From Granulicella sibirica (GTDB lineage: Bacteria; Acidobacteriota; Terriglobia; Terriglobales; Acidobacteriaceae), in NCBI RefSeq assembly GCF_004115155.1, contig NZ_RDSM01000010.1, positions 1 to 17,415 on the forward strand: a DNA stretch of 17,415 bases. Direction: 5' to 3'. A program made the position numbers and the translations under genes. Shown piece by piece: positions 7,495 through 14,891 of this stretch (within the stretch, counting starts at the first letter, position 1; each line of letters starts with the position of its first letter). Under the pieces are notes generated by a model that saw only the letters and a program-made list of their open reading frames with translations, was not told the origin of the DNA and did not search any database.

Positions 7495-8799
7495 TCAGCA
7501 TCTTGAGCAGTCATCTTTCGTTGCAATCTCACCTTGGATCCCCTGTGTCTCGCCTGGCAACATCCAAGAACGCCATTGGGGTAGTAGAAGAAGAAGCAGG
7601 CCCCCGCAGACTTCAATGAGCGCAGATCCCTGAATCGTTCGGCTGCTTGAGTTGCGATCGGCAACAAACGCCAAGCCCAAAGCCGCAACTGGTTGTGATC
7701 CGTAGAACAAGGCGCTGAAAAGCCCGAGTAGCGCTCCGTGTGCTGGTACAGGTGAGACCGTTTGGATAAGGCCAAGTGTTGTCACAAACAGGATCGTGGT
7801 GGAAATACCGAGGCACCACATGGAGAGAAGCTGCCACCACAAACTATGAAAGCTAGCCGTCAGCCCCAGAAAGAATCCCATCCAGAGTAATGAGCAGGAG
7901 ATCAACAATCCGGGCCTGCGGAAACCTTGGAAGAACGGCATCACGCAGAGTGCGCTCGTTAGAGATCCAAGTCCGGCGCTCCCAAGCAACAAGCCAGTCG
8001 CTCGGGCGCTCCCCATCTCTAGCGCGGGAACCAGAGCGTAGCATGACTGACCAAATACGTTCATGAGAGCGACGCCAATGAACACGCATAATAGCCGAGC
8101 ATCGCCAAAGAGATGGCGTGCTGAGGTCAGGAATGTCCATCGGCCGGCCAGCTTGCTCTGTTGCCGATCGTCAACTCTAATCAACGCGAGCGACAAGATG
8201 ACCGCGATGAACGAGAGGCTATTCAGGAAGAAAGCAACAGCCATCCCGAAACTGCCAATCAGTAAACCCGCAAGCATTGGGCCAGCAAAGCGTGCGATGT
8301 TGCTGATGACGGCATTGAGGCCAACAACCGCCCGGATGTTAGCACTACCAGCGACTTCGTGGAGCAGACGCTGCACTGCGGGGAAATAGACCGACTCAGC
8401 ACAACCAAGAAGGAAAGCTAGTAGGTAAACGTGTGCCAAAGTTGCGACATGGAGGTGAACGAGAAGACCAAGAACTGCGGCAAGAACCAGTTCGACAACC
8501 TGTGTCGCTATCACGAGAAGACGGCGAGATATGTGACTGGTCAGGCTTCCTAGGAGCGGACCGAGGAAGATTAGGGGCAATGCGGTGGAGCAGGAGGTTA
8601 TAGCGACTGGTTCAGAACGCCCATGCGAAAGCTGAAAGACAAGCAGTGCCTGCGCAGTTGACTGCAGCCAAGTACCGATAAGTGAAATAGCGAGCCCAGA
8701 GAACAAGAGGCGCAGGCTTGAGACGGAGAGCGGCGCGAACGTCTTGCGCCAGGTCGACGCTATCGAATTTGAGTTCAGTGTTGTCATTGGGGATGTCAT
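7495..8799 (-). CDS. MFS exporter, MFS_3 (EntS-like) family
   Basis: 434 residues, hydrophobic throughout, consistent with about 12 membrane helices. LFSGLAISLIGTWLQSTAQA near 33-52 is the characteristic first helix of the MFS_3 group, which includes the enterobactin exporter EntS and macrolide exporters. The loop between helices 2 and 3 (GSLTSHISRRLLVIATQ) corresponds to motif A (GxLaDrxxRR), though its Asp is replaced. The start ATG at 8799 directly follows the TGA of the aldolase gene (8800-8802), so translation is probably coupled; an ATG four codons in is an alternative. As the last gene of the isochorismatase/aldolase unit it probably exports a related small aromatic or acidic compound. 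The substrate is inferred only from context. Confidence 0.87.
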   Translation of the reverse strand: MTSPMTTLNSNSIASTWRKTFAPLSVSSLRLLFSGLAISLIGTWLQSTAQALLVFQLSHGRSEPVAITSCSTALPLIFLGPLLGSLTSHISRRLLVIATQVVELVLAAVLGLLVHLHVATLAHVYLLAFLLGCAESVYFPAVQRLLHEVAGSANIRAVVGLNAVISNIARFAGPMLAGLLIGSFGMAVAFFLNSLSFIAVILSLALIRVDDRQQSKLAGRWTFLTSARHLFGDARLLCVFIGVALMNVFGQSCYALVPALEMGSARATGLLLGSAGLGSLTSALCVMPFFQGFRRPGLLISCSLLWMGFFLGLTASFHSLWWQLLSMWCLGISTTILFVTTLGLIQTVSPVPAHGALLGLFSALFYGSQPVAALGLAFVADRNSSSRTIQGSALIEVCGGLLLLLLPQWRSWMLPGETQGIQGEIATKDDCSRC

Positions 8800-9537
8800 T
8801 CATTCAGTCGCACTGGGGTGATAGGCGATGCCAGCTCGCCGACACCAATACTCCCAGGCGCGGTCATACCCTTCGTTGGGCTTAGCGTTGGCAAGGCGTT
8901 CGGAGATGATCCTGATCTCACCTTCAGAGAGGAACGTAATAGATCCAAAACGGCTCGCCTGCATCTGGAGTTCGGCGTTGACTTCGAGATAGACTGCCGT
9001 GTAAACGGCCCCCCTTATCGAGCGTCCGGCCACAGTACAGCCGTGACCGCGCATCAGTGCGGCGTTGTTCTGGTCAAGAACCTTTGCGAAGTCGCGCCCC
9101 ATTTCCACGCTTGAGATCAGCAGGTTGCTGTCCCCAAAGGTCGTCTGAGCGTCCCAGACAGGGACGTGGGCGCCAATAGGAGCGCAACTATGCACAATTG
9201 GGCTAAGTTTTTCTGAGGTCACGCTGTAGGGAATGACACTCCGGCTGTGGCTGTGAACCACAGATTGGACATCCGCACGCGCTTCATAGATCGCCCCATG
9301 GATAAACCGCTCCAAGTAGGGCTTTCTCAAATCGCCGCAAAGCACCTCCCCATTTAACGCGATTTCCAGGATGTCTTCCTTGCACACAAGCTCAGGTGGA
9401 ACCGCTCGGGCGATCAAGTAGCGGTCTGGGTGGTCGGGATGGCGAACGCTGATATGTCCAAACGCATCAACAACGTTTTCGTTGGCCAAGATGCGATTGG
9501 CTGCAACGAGATCTTCCAGCATGATTTCGATCCTCAT
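8800..9537 (-). CDS. Class II aldolase/adducin family protein, probable decarboxylase or aldolase
   Basis: 245 residues from the ATG at 9537, chosen because GGAGG lies 5 bases upstream; the frame is open to an ATG at 9609 that lacks such a site. The fold's metal and catalytic residues are present: Glu76 in YLERFIH, His95 and His97 in VVHSHS, and His165 in LMRGHG. GHISVRHPDHPDRYLIAR and VYLEVNAELQMQA are close to proteins annotated as 2-hydroxy-3-carboxymuconic semialdehyde decarboxylase-like, a branch of this family used in aromatic degradation, so decarboxylation of an oxo acid is more likely than sugar aldol cleavage. It stands between the isochorismatase and exporter genes in one probable operon. 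Confidence 0.88.
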   Translation of the reverse strand: MRIEIMLEDLVAANRILANENVVDAFGHISVRHPDHPDRYLIARAVPPELVCKEDILEIALNGEVLCGDLRKPYLERFIHGAIYEARADVQSVVHSHSRSVIPYSVTSEKLSPIVHSCAPIGAHVPVWDAQTTFGDSNLLISSVEMGRDFAKVLDQNNAALMRGHGCTVAGRSIRGAVYTAVYLEVNAELQMQASRFGSITFLSEGEIRIISERLANAKPNEGYDRAWEYWCRRAGIAYHPSATE

Positions 9538-9632
9538 GGTGGCCTCCATATAGCGCTTCTCCTTTACCAAGATCCGAGCCTCTAAGACAGGCGCAAGACT
9601 ACGAGTCATTGGGCCTTCTCATGAAGTGAACT

Positions 9633-10196
9633 TCAAGCCGACCTTTTTGTCAGGATTGAAAGGATCTCGCGGTTCGTACCGGTTTCCCCGAGGCGCGGGA
9701 AGATGTACGAGACGCTGTTGTCGTGCGCCGCAGCGTTGCGGTCGCTCATAGCATCCACTGCGAGAGTCACGTTGAAGCCAAGAGCATAGGCCACACGCGC
9801 GGTTGATTCGACCCCGATACTCGTGGCGATCCCCGCGATGACAACCTGCGTCACGCCCTGATCCTTCAACGTTGTCTCCAGGCCTGTGCCGGTAAATGCG
9901 TCCCATGTGCGCTTGGTGACGTGGTGATCGCCGGGATGCGGTGTAAGTTCTGGGACGAGTTCGGCCCAATCGGCCAGTCGCGGTCCTTTGCTCAAGGCCT
10001 GCTCTGTCCGTCCCGGTGCTGTACCGACAACGGTGACGAAGACGACAGGCAGCCTGAGTTCATGAAAAGCTGCAACCAGTTCTGCAGCGTTCTGAATGAA
10101 GACGCTTACCGGATGCACACAAGGATGCGCGACAACACCCTTCTGTAGGTCGACAACGATCAATGCGGTCTTTGGATCAATAGCTGAGATAGACAT
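9633..10196 (-). CDS. Isochorismatase-family (cysteine hydrolase fold) protein
   Basis: 187 residues from the ATG at 10196. The frame is open further upstream, but residues before this ATG do not look like the family and an AGGAG precedes it at 11 bases. Asp16 in ALIVVDLQ and Lys95 in HHVTKRTWDAF are the conserved acid and lysine. The position of the catalytic cysteine is Gly128 in AGIATSIGVESTAR. This is a recognised subgroup; enzymes such as PhzD cleave vinyl ethers without the cysteine, so hydrolysis of an isochorismate-like ether is possible while amidase activity is unlikely. It is the first gene of the cluster read away from the LysR regulator. Confidence 0.9.
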   Translation of the reverse strand: MSISAIDPKTALIVVDLQKGVVAHPCVHPVSVFIQNAAELVAAFHELRLPVVFVTVVGTAPGRTEQALSKGPRLADWAELVPELTPHPGDHHVTKRTWDAFTGTGLETTLKDQGVTQVVIAGIATSIGVESTARVAYALGFNVTLAVDAMSDRNAAAHDNSVSYIFPRLGETGTNREILSILTKRSA

Positions 10197-10487
10197 GCTG
10201 AAGATTTCTCCTGGTGTTTTGGAAGTCTGTAGCGAAGGTGCTGGATCCACTAATTGCGGAGGAATTGGTTCCCCAACGAACATCAGCTCCGGACACAGAC
10301 TGCAGAAATAGAGACCCGCAATCCTATGCGCGAACACCCTGCGGGTTTGTGGCTGGCTTAGAGGAAACAAGATAGCTACCTCACGAAATTGACTCGTACT
10401 CGTGCACGGGAGTTCCCCGCTGTCTTCACACTAGAAGAAAGGGATTGTTCAATAAATGCCGTGCGCGACAATCTATACTTGTCGCAG
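10197..10487. promoter_or_regulatory. Divergent control region between the isochorismatase and lysR genes
   Basis: 291 bases between two divergent starts, the usual arrangement for a LysR-type regulator and its target operon. It contains an 8-base palindrome CGTGCACG at 10401-10408 and a larger inverted repeat next to the lysR start (listed separately). Both reading frames run through parts of it, but those extensions do not resemble either family. LysR proteins bind T-N11-A motifs with dyad symmetry; I cannot decide which dyad is the true site. Confidence 0.5.
10465..10485 (+). promoter_or_regulatory. Perfect 7-base inverted repeat overlapping the lysR start region
   Basis: GCGACAA and TTGTCGC with 7 bases between, ending two bases before the ATG of lysR. 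TATACT at 10474-10479 sits inside it and looks like a -10 box, which would put the transcript start at or next to the ATG. No ribosome site precedes the ATG, which fits a leaderless message. An autoregulatory operator is a reasonable reading; a hairpin is the alternative. Confidence 0.4.
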
Positions 10488-11408
10488 ATGAAACAGTTCG
10501 ACGCTAATCTGCTTTTCGCGCTCGATGCGTTGCTTGAAACAGGCAGCGTCACTGAAGCTGCGGAACAGACAGGGGTGAGCGTTCCGACCATGAGTCGGAC
10601 GCTGACTCGAATCCGCAAGCTAATCGGCGATCCAATCATGGTTCAAGCCGGACGTGGTCTCGTGGCGACACCGCAAGCCCTGGAGATGCGTGCACGACTC
10701 CGAGCGTTTGTGCAGGAGGGACGCGAACTCACACAGCTTGCGTCGCCCTCGCTGCTCGACACCGCACGCACGATCAGCATCCGCGCAGATGAGTCTTTCA
10801 TTTCCGCTTTTGCCGCGCCGATTATGGATGCGGTGCACCTCGTCGCGCCCCGCCTAGCACTGAGATTCATATCCCACGGCGAAGAGTCGGTCGGACCTTT
10901 GCGAGAAGGCGTGGTCGACTTTGACATCGGCGATATCAAACTCAGCGGCCCTGAAGTGAAACTTCAGAAACTGTTCGCGGCCCAGTTCGTCGGTGTCGTG
11001 CGCTCCGATCACCCACTAGCGAGCTCGAAGATCACGCCTAAGCGATATGTCCAGTATGCGCACATCAGTGCTTCGCGTCGCGGCTTGGCCCGGGGGCCAA
11101 TCGATGCAGCGTTGGAGGAGTTGGGACTGAAGCGAACGGTCTCACTGAGCGTGCCAACTTTTTCGAGCGCTCTGACGATCGCAGCCGGTTCAGATCTTGT
11201 GGCTGCCGTTCCGGAGCACCTGACCGGAATTGCTTTGAAGATCTACGGTGCCTTTGTGTTCCCCCTGCCCGTAAGGACACCGTCAGTCCGGATTGCGCTA
11301 GCCTGGCATCCGCGTTTTGATAGGGATGCCGTCCATCGCTTTGTCCGCGACACGGTTGCCAAGGTGTGTTCGCCAGCATCCTTGAAGCAAGGCAGTAAGC
11401 ATAGCTAG
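10488..11408 (+). CDS. LysR-family transcriptional regulator (NodD/SyrM-like)
   Basis: 306 residues, the normal size. Starting at the ATG at 10488, MKQFDANLLFALDALLETGS aligns with the N-terminus of this branch; the frame is open to 10389 but those extra 33 residues do not match. The winged helix-turn-helix covers about 5-65, with SVTEAAEQTGVSVPTMSRTL as the recognition part. The effector-binding domain runs from about 90 to 295. It is divergent from the isochorismatase/aldolase/exporter genes and probably controls them in response to a small aromatic or acidic ligand. Its TAG shares the four bases CTAG with the stop of the convergent exporter gene. Confidence 0.93.
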   Translation: MKQFDANLLFALDALLETGSVTEAAEQTGVSVPTMSRTLTRIRKLIGDPIMVQAGRGLVATPQALEMRARLRAFVQEGRELTQLASPSLLDTARTISIRADESFISAFAAPIMDAVHLVAPRLALRFISHGEESVGPLREGVVDFDIGDIKLSGPEVKLQKLFAAQFVGVVRSDHPLASSKITPKRYVQYAHISASRRGLARGPIDAALEELGLKRTVSLSVPTFSSALTIAAGSDLVAAVPEHLTGIALKIYGAFVFPLPVRTPSVRIALAWHPRFDRDAVHRFVRDTVAKVCSPASLKQGSKHS

Positions 11409-13054
11409 TGGGCCGAAGCGCCTTCGAGTTGTTCTTTCAGGGAAGGACCCGCCGATTGCGATTTGGCGCGACGAACCAGTAAGGGGATTGGGGCAGCAAG
11501 GAACGAACCAATCGCGAGAACGTAGAACGCGTCGATGTAGGACAACATGGATGCTTGCTGATAGAGCTGCCGTCCCACAAAGGCCACCGCAGCCGGTACA
11601 GAATCAGGTTTGGAGAAACCATGAAGCTGGAAGTACGCCGCTGTTGCTCCTACTGTATTTCGATATGCTTCATCGCCAGCAGTGAAGTGTGAGACAAGCA
11701 TGTTTTGATGTACCTGTAGACGACGAGCAAGTAACGTCGATGCCACGGAAACTCCCACGCTGGCACCGAGATTACGGGCGAGACTCAAGATTCCGCTACC
11801 GCTCGTAACCTTCTCCTTGGCCAAAAATCCGAAGGCCATGACATTGATTGGCACGATCAGGAATGCCAATCCCACTACCTCGAAGATTCGGGACTCAAGC
11901 ACCCACGCAAACGGGACCTGAAGGTCCCAATGAACCATCACCAGACAAGCCAGCCCATGCACCACGAAGCCAAACAGAACCATGTAACGTGGCGTTACTC
12001 GTTTGATCAGGCCTGGCATGATGGGCATGATGGCCACAAAAACGATAGCGCCTGGTGAAAGCGCCATTCCTGCCAGAGTAGCGGTCCAGCCCAGCATCTG
12101 TTGGCAGAAGAGCGGCTGGAGATAGTTTGCAGCGTAGAAGACGAAGCCCATCATCAGCATCGCCAGAACGGACAGAGCGAATCGTCCGTTGCCAAAGAGT
12201 CGAAGATCGACAACGGGGTGCGGAAAGCGCAGTTCCCACCAAATAAAGCCGACGAGTGCGGAGATACTGAGTACCGTGAACACGGTGATGAATGTTGAGC
12301 CAAACCAGTCATCGATCTGGCCACGATCCAAGACCACTTGCATGCACCCGAGACCGATTGCGAGAAGCGTAAGCCCGACGAAATCGAACTTGCGCTCGCG
12401 AAGCGAGAAGCGCGCGAGTTGCGGTGGGTCTTCGAGGAGCCTTGAGTTCAGGACGAACGCCAGAATTCCGATTGGGATGTTGACCAGGAAGACCCAGCGC
12501 CAGCTGTAGTTGTCCGTGAGCCAACCACCGAGCGTAGGTCCCAGGGCTGGTGCGACCACGGAGACGACCGAAAAAACCACCTGTGCCGTGCTGCGCCGTT
12601 CGGCAGGAAACGAGTCGATCAGGATAGCCTGAGACACAGGTTGTAGACCGCCGCCTCCTAAACCCTGGATCACCCGGAAGAACACGAGGAGACCGAGGGA
12701 AGGAGCAAACCCGCAAAGAGCAGAGGCGACCGTGAAGACCACAACACTCCACAGATAGTAGTTCTTGCGGCCAAGGAGTCCTGTCAGATAGCCGCTCAAT
12801 GGGAGCACAATGACATTCGCTACAAGGTAAGAAGTGAGGACGTACGTTGCTTCATCGATGCTTGCGGATAGATCGCCGGCAATATGTTCAACCGCGACAT
12901 TCACAATGGTGGTGTCCAGCAACTCCATGAAAGCCGCAAGCGGAACGGTCGCTGCCAGCAGCCATGGATTGATGCGCGTTCTCTCAGGTTGTTGCGACGG
13001 GATGGAAACTGAAGTAGCCACAGAGAAGTCACTTTTCGTTGTGTAGTACGTCAT
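11405..13054 (-). CDS. DHA2 family MFS multidrug exporter (EmrB/QacA type, 14 helices)
   Basis: 549 residues, right for a 14-helix DHA2 transporter. LDTTIVNVA at 46-54 is the hallmark of helix 1 (motif D1). Motif A appears as GYLTGLLGRKNYY after helix 2, and motif C as APALGPTLGGWL in helix 5, which marks antiporters. A drug or metabolite/proton antiporter in the inner membrane is the expected role. No EmrA-type adaptor gene is beside it. It starts 11 bases after the flavoreductase stop, so the two are cotranscribed, and a TetR gene is divergent from the pair. In this context the cargo may be an iron chelator or the compound sensed by TetR. Confidence 0.93.
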   Translation of the reverse strand: MTYYTTKSDFSVATSVSIPSQQPERTRINPWLLAATVPLAAFMELLDTTIVNVAVEHIAGDLSASIDEATYVLTSYLVANVIVLPLSGYLTGLLGRKNYYLWSVVVFTVASALCGFAPSLGLLVFFRVIQGLGGGGLQPVSQAILIDSFPAERRSTAQVVFSVVSVVAPALGPTLGGWLTDNYSWRWVFLVNIPIGILAFVLNSRLLEDPPQLARFSLRERKFDFVGLTLLAIGLGCMQVVLDRGQIDDWFGSTFITVFTVLSISALVGFIWWELRFPHPVVDLRLFGNGRFALSVLAMLMMGFVFYAANYLQPLFCQQMLGWTATLAGMALSPGAIVFVAIMPIMPGLIKRVTPRYMVLFGFVVHGLACLVMVHWDLQVPFAWVLESRIFEVVGLAFLIVPINVMAFGFLAKEKVTSGSGILSLARNLGASVGVSVASTLLARRLQVHQNMLVSHFTAGDEAYRNTVGATAAYFQLHGFSKPDSVPAAVAFVGRQLYQQASMLSYIDAFYVLAIGSFLAAPIPLLVRRAKSQSAGPSLKEQLEGASAH

Positions 13055-13065
13055 CGTGTAAGAGA

Positions 13066-13815
13066 TCAGGCGATGCGCGCGCCCCCGTCTGCTCTACCGG
13101 CAGACCAATAAGCGGACGCCTTGATCCATTCCTTCGGGTGTGAAAGCGTTTCCTGTGCGTACCGATGGACGCCTCGTGCAATTGATTCTTCCGCTGCGAT
13201 CCAGATAAACCCATCACCTGACGGCAGCCTTGTCCCCGCGAGGGTCATGATGACTCTGTGAAGATTGACTGCGGCGTCTGTGCTCGAGAGCAGCCATGTG
13301 ATTCCGACCGTTTCATGCTCGGCGAGATATGACTCTTCGCTAATGTCTGGAACGATCGCGATAACATGCACGGTCGCGTTACGCGGCAAAGCATCCAGAC
13401 GTCTCGCAATCGATGGGAGAGCTGTACTATCCCCGATGAGAAGTGTCCAATCGAAATCGGTGGGAGCTACAGCCGATCCACGAGGTCCCCCCATTTGAAG
13501 GCTGTCGCCGATGCGAGCATCCCGCGCCCAATCAACTGCAGGGCCCTGGGGATGAAGCGCAAAGTCGATTGTCAGAGTGCCCGCTTGCGCGTCCCACGCA
13601 CGGGGCGTGAAGTCACGAGCAATGGTAGAAGCGCCTCCATCTACAGGCAGGAAAACCTTCACATGGTCGTCGGCGGATGGGCTTTGAAACGTGCCGGGAT
13701 TTTCACACAGGAACTGAAGGCGCAACATCCCAGGCGTGACCTGGTGCTTAGCTAAGAGGTGAATTGTGCGGCGTTCTGCATCGATGCGAACGCGACTGAA
13801 CGCATGTTGTTTCAT
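13066..13815 (-). CDS. Siderophore-interacting-protein (SIP) family flavoreductase
   Basis: 249 residues, typical for the SIP family (ViuB/YqjH-like), which uses FAD and NAD(P)H to reduce ferric chelates in the cytoplasm. RDFTPR at 67-72 matches the FAD-binding R-x-Y/F-T-x-R motif, followed by IDFALHPQGPAVDWA and GDSLQMGGPRGS, which bind the FAD diphosphate. IGDSTALPSIARRL (127-140) begins the C-terminal SIP domain, GFIWIAAEES is its NAD(P)H-side motif, and ASAYWSAGRADG near the end corresponds to the family's YWRxG. The ATG follows GGAAG at 6 bases. It leads the operon with the DHA2 exporter and faces tetR. No TonB receptor or siderophore synthase lies in the window. Confidence 0.92.
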   Translation of the reverse strand: MKQHAFSRVRIDAERRTIHLLAKHQVTPGMLRLQFLCENPGTFQSPSADDHVKVFLPVDGGASTIARDFTPRAWDAQAGTLTIDFALHPQGPAVDWARDARIGDSLQMGGPRGSAVAPTDFDWTLLIGDSTALPSIARRLDALPRNATVHVIAIVPDISEESYLAEHETVGITWLLSSTDAAVNLHRVIMTLAGTRLPSGDGFIWIAAEESIARGVHRYAQETLSHPKEWIKASAYWSAGRADGGARIA

Positions 13816-13993
13816 TTGAGACTTCCATTCTGACGCGAGGGAGCGCGGGCTTCACCGTTGGTGAAACCTATAAGGACACTTCGCTGCGTCTATGTAATTT
13901 GAGTCCGATACCCTTGCTGGCCAGCAGGAACGGAGTATTCTGTCTAAGGTTGATATTACGAGCAATTACTCAGTTTCGGTACTCGCATTCCTT
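13816..13993. promoter_or_regulatory. Divergent control region of the SIP-exporter operon and tetR
   Basis: 178 bases between divergent starts. Two palindromes stand out: TTCACC-GTT-GGTGAA at 13851-13865, on the SIP side, and the perfect 12-base TGCTGGCCAGCA at 13915-13926. The second overlaps TTGCTG (13914-13919), which pairs with TATTCT (13936-13941) at a 16-base spacing as a plausible tetR promoter. Either could be the TetR operator; repression of both genes would fit their positions. Confidence 0.5.
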
Positions 13994-14602
13994 ATGGCCA
14001 AAAAGATCAATCCCGCCTCGCGCGTAAACCTTCGCAAATCGCCGCTGCAGCGTCGTTCTGCAGAAACGGTGGACGTGATCGTTGAGGCCGCTGCTCGCAT
14101 TCTGGAGACGAAGGGATTCGAGGCATTCAATACCAATGCCATCGCTGAGATGGCGGGAGTGAGCATTGGTTCCCTCTATCAATACTTCCCCGGGAAGTAT
14201 GCACTTCTTAGCGCATTGATAGAACGACAGATGAAACCTTTCCTCGATATGAGAACTGCGCTCGCGTCGAAACCTGATTTCAGATCGGCGCTCCGCTTCT
14301 ACATCGAAGTAGCAGTCAACAACCAAATGAGACGGCCTGAACTGGCCCGTCTCATAGACTTAGCCGAGCGACAAGAGATGTTCAACGATCTGGTCTCATC
14401 CGCTTCATCCTTTGTTTTGCCCCAATTAGAGAGAATGCTGAAGCTGCCAGGGGCGCCTCTGGTACGGAAACGCAGTCTGGCGGCTGCCGATATTTTGGCA
14501 ATTGTCAAAGCGTTGACAGACGTAGCCGGAGAAAGACGCGAAACCGAATCCGCTGAGCTATTGGAACGAATTCAACGAGCAGTTCTGGGTTACCTAGGAT
14601 GA
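13994..14602 (+). CDS. TetR-family transcriptional regulator
   Basis: 202 residues, normal length. The N-terminal helix-turn-helix is clear: VIVEAAARILETKGFEAFN, TNAIAEMAGVSIGSLYQYF and PGKYALLSALI (about 27-75). The ligand-binding half is all-helical, ending in AELLERIQRAVLGYLG. The basic start, MAKKINPASRVNLRKSPLQRR, is common in this branch. No strong ribosome site precedes the ATG. It faces the SIP/DHA2 operon across 178 bases with two palindromes, so it is probably the local repressor, released by a compound that the exporter pumps. Confidence 0.93.
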   Translation: MAKKINPASRVNLRKSPLQRRSAETVDVIVEAAARILETKGFEAFNTNAIAEMAGVSIGSLYQYFPGKYALLSALIERQMKPFLDMRTALASKPDFRSALRFYIEVAVNNQMRRPELARLIDLAERQEMFNDLVSSASSFVLPQLERMLKLPGAPLVRKRSLAAADILAIVKALTDVAGERRETESAELLERIQRAVLGYLG

Positions 14603-14891
14603 AAACAAGATGCGTGGAGTTCGCTCTATCTCTCGCGTTCTCAGACGGCTCTTGTGATAGCAAACAGGTAGCGAGAAACGCGCTTCCCATCAGCAGATCG
14701 CCGGCAATAGAGGGAAAGAATGCGAGGAGGAGGAACTTGACTCCTTGCCGCGCAGCCGGCGGGCGAAAGGCCGGAGGAAGCTGGGAATGGGTGCAGGGAG
14801 AAACCGGCCAGATGTATCCCTGCCGCCGTTTTTGCGGCGCACACAAAGCAAGCGAAGGGCGGCAGGTTCGCCGCCCTTATGCCTGTCGTAG
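14603..14891. other. Junction between the chromosomal-type genes and the plasmid-type module
   Basis: 289 bases between the convergent tetR and parB genes. Frames open across it overlap tetR or contain no family-like residues. Base composition rises toward parB, with GC-rich repeats such as GCAGCCGGCGGGC. Besides the hairpin terminator near parB there is a weaker GCCGC/GCGGC stem at about 14822-14838. A mobile element boundary probably lies here, but I see no clear repeat marking it. Confidence 0.4.
14855..14878 (-). terminator. Hairpin terminator downstream of parB
   Basis: AAGGGCGGC and GCCGCCCTT form a perfect 9-base stem with a 6-base loop, beginning 13 bases past the parB stop. On the minus strand it is followed by CGCTTGCTTTGTG, only loosely T-rich, so termination may be partial. 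The position fits the end of the ardC'-DUF6908-parB transcript. Confidence 0.65.

Noticed and set aside
14505..14846. 113-residue minus-strand open frame across the tetR end and the junction
   Set aside because: It overlaps the tetR coding end antisense and shows no family-like residues or ribosome site.
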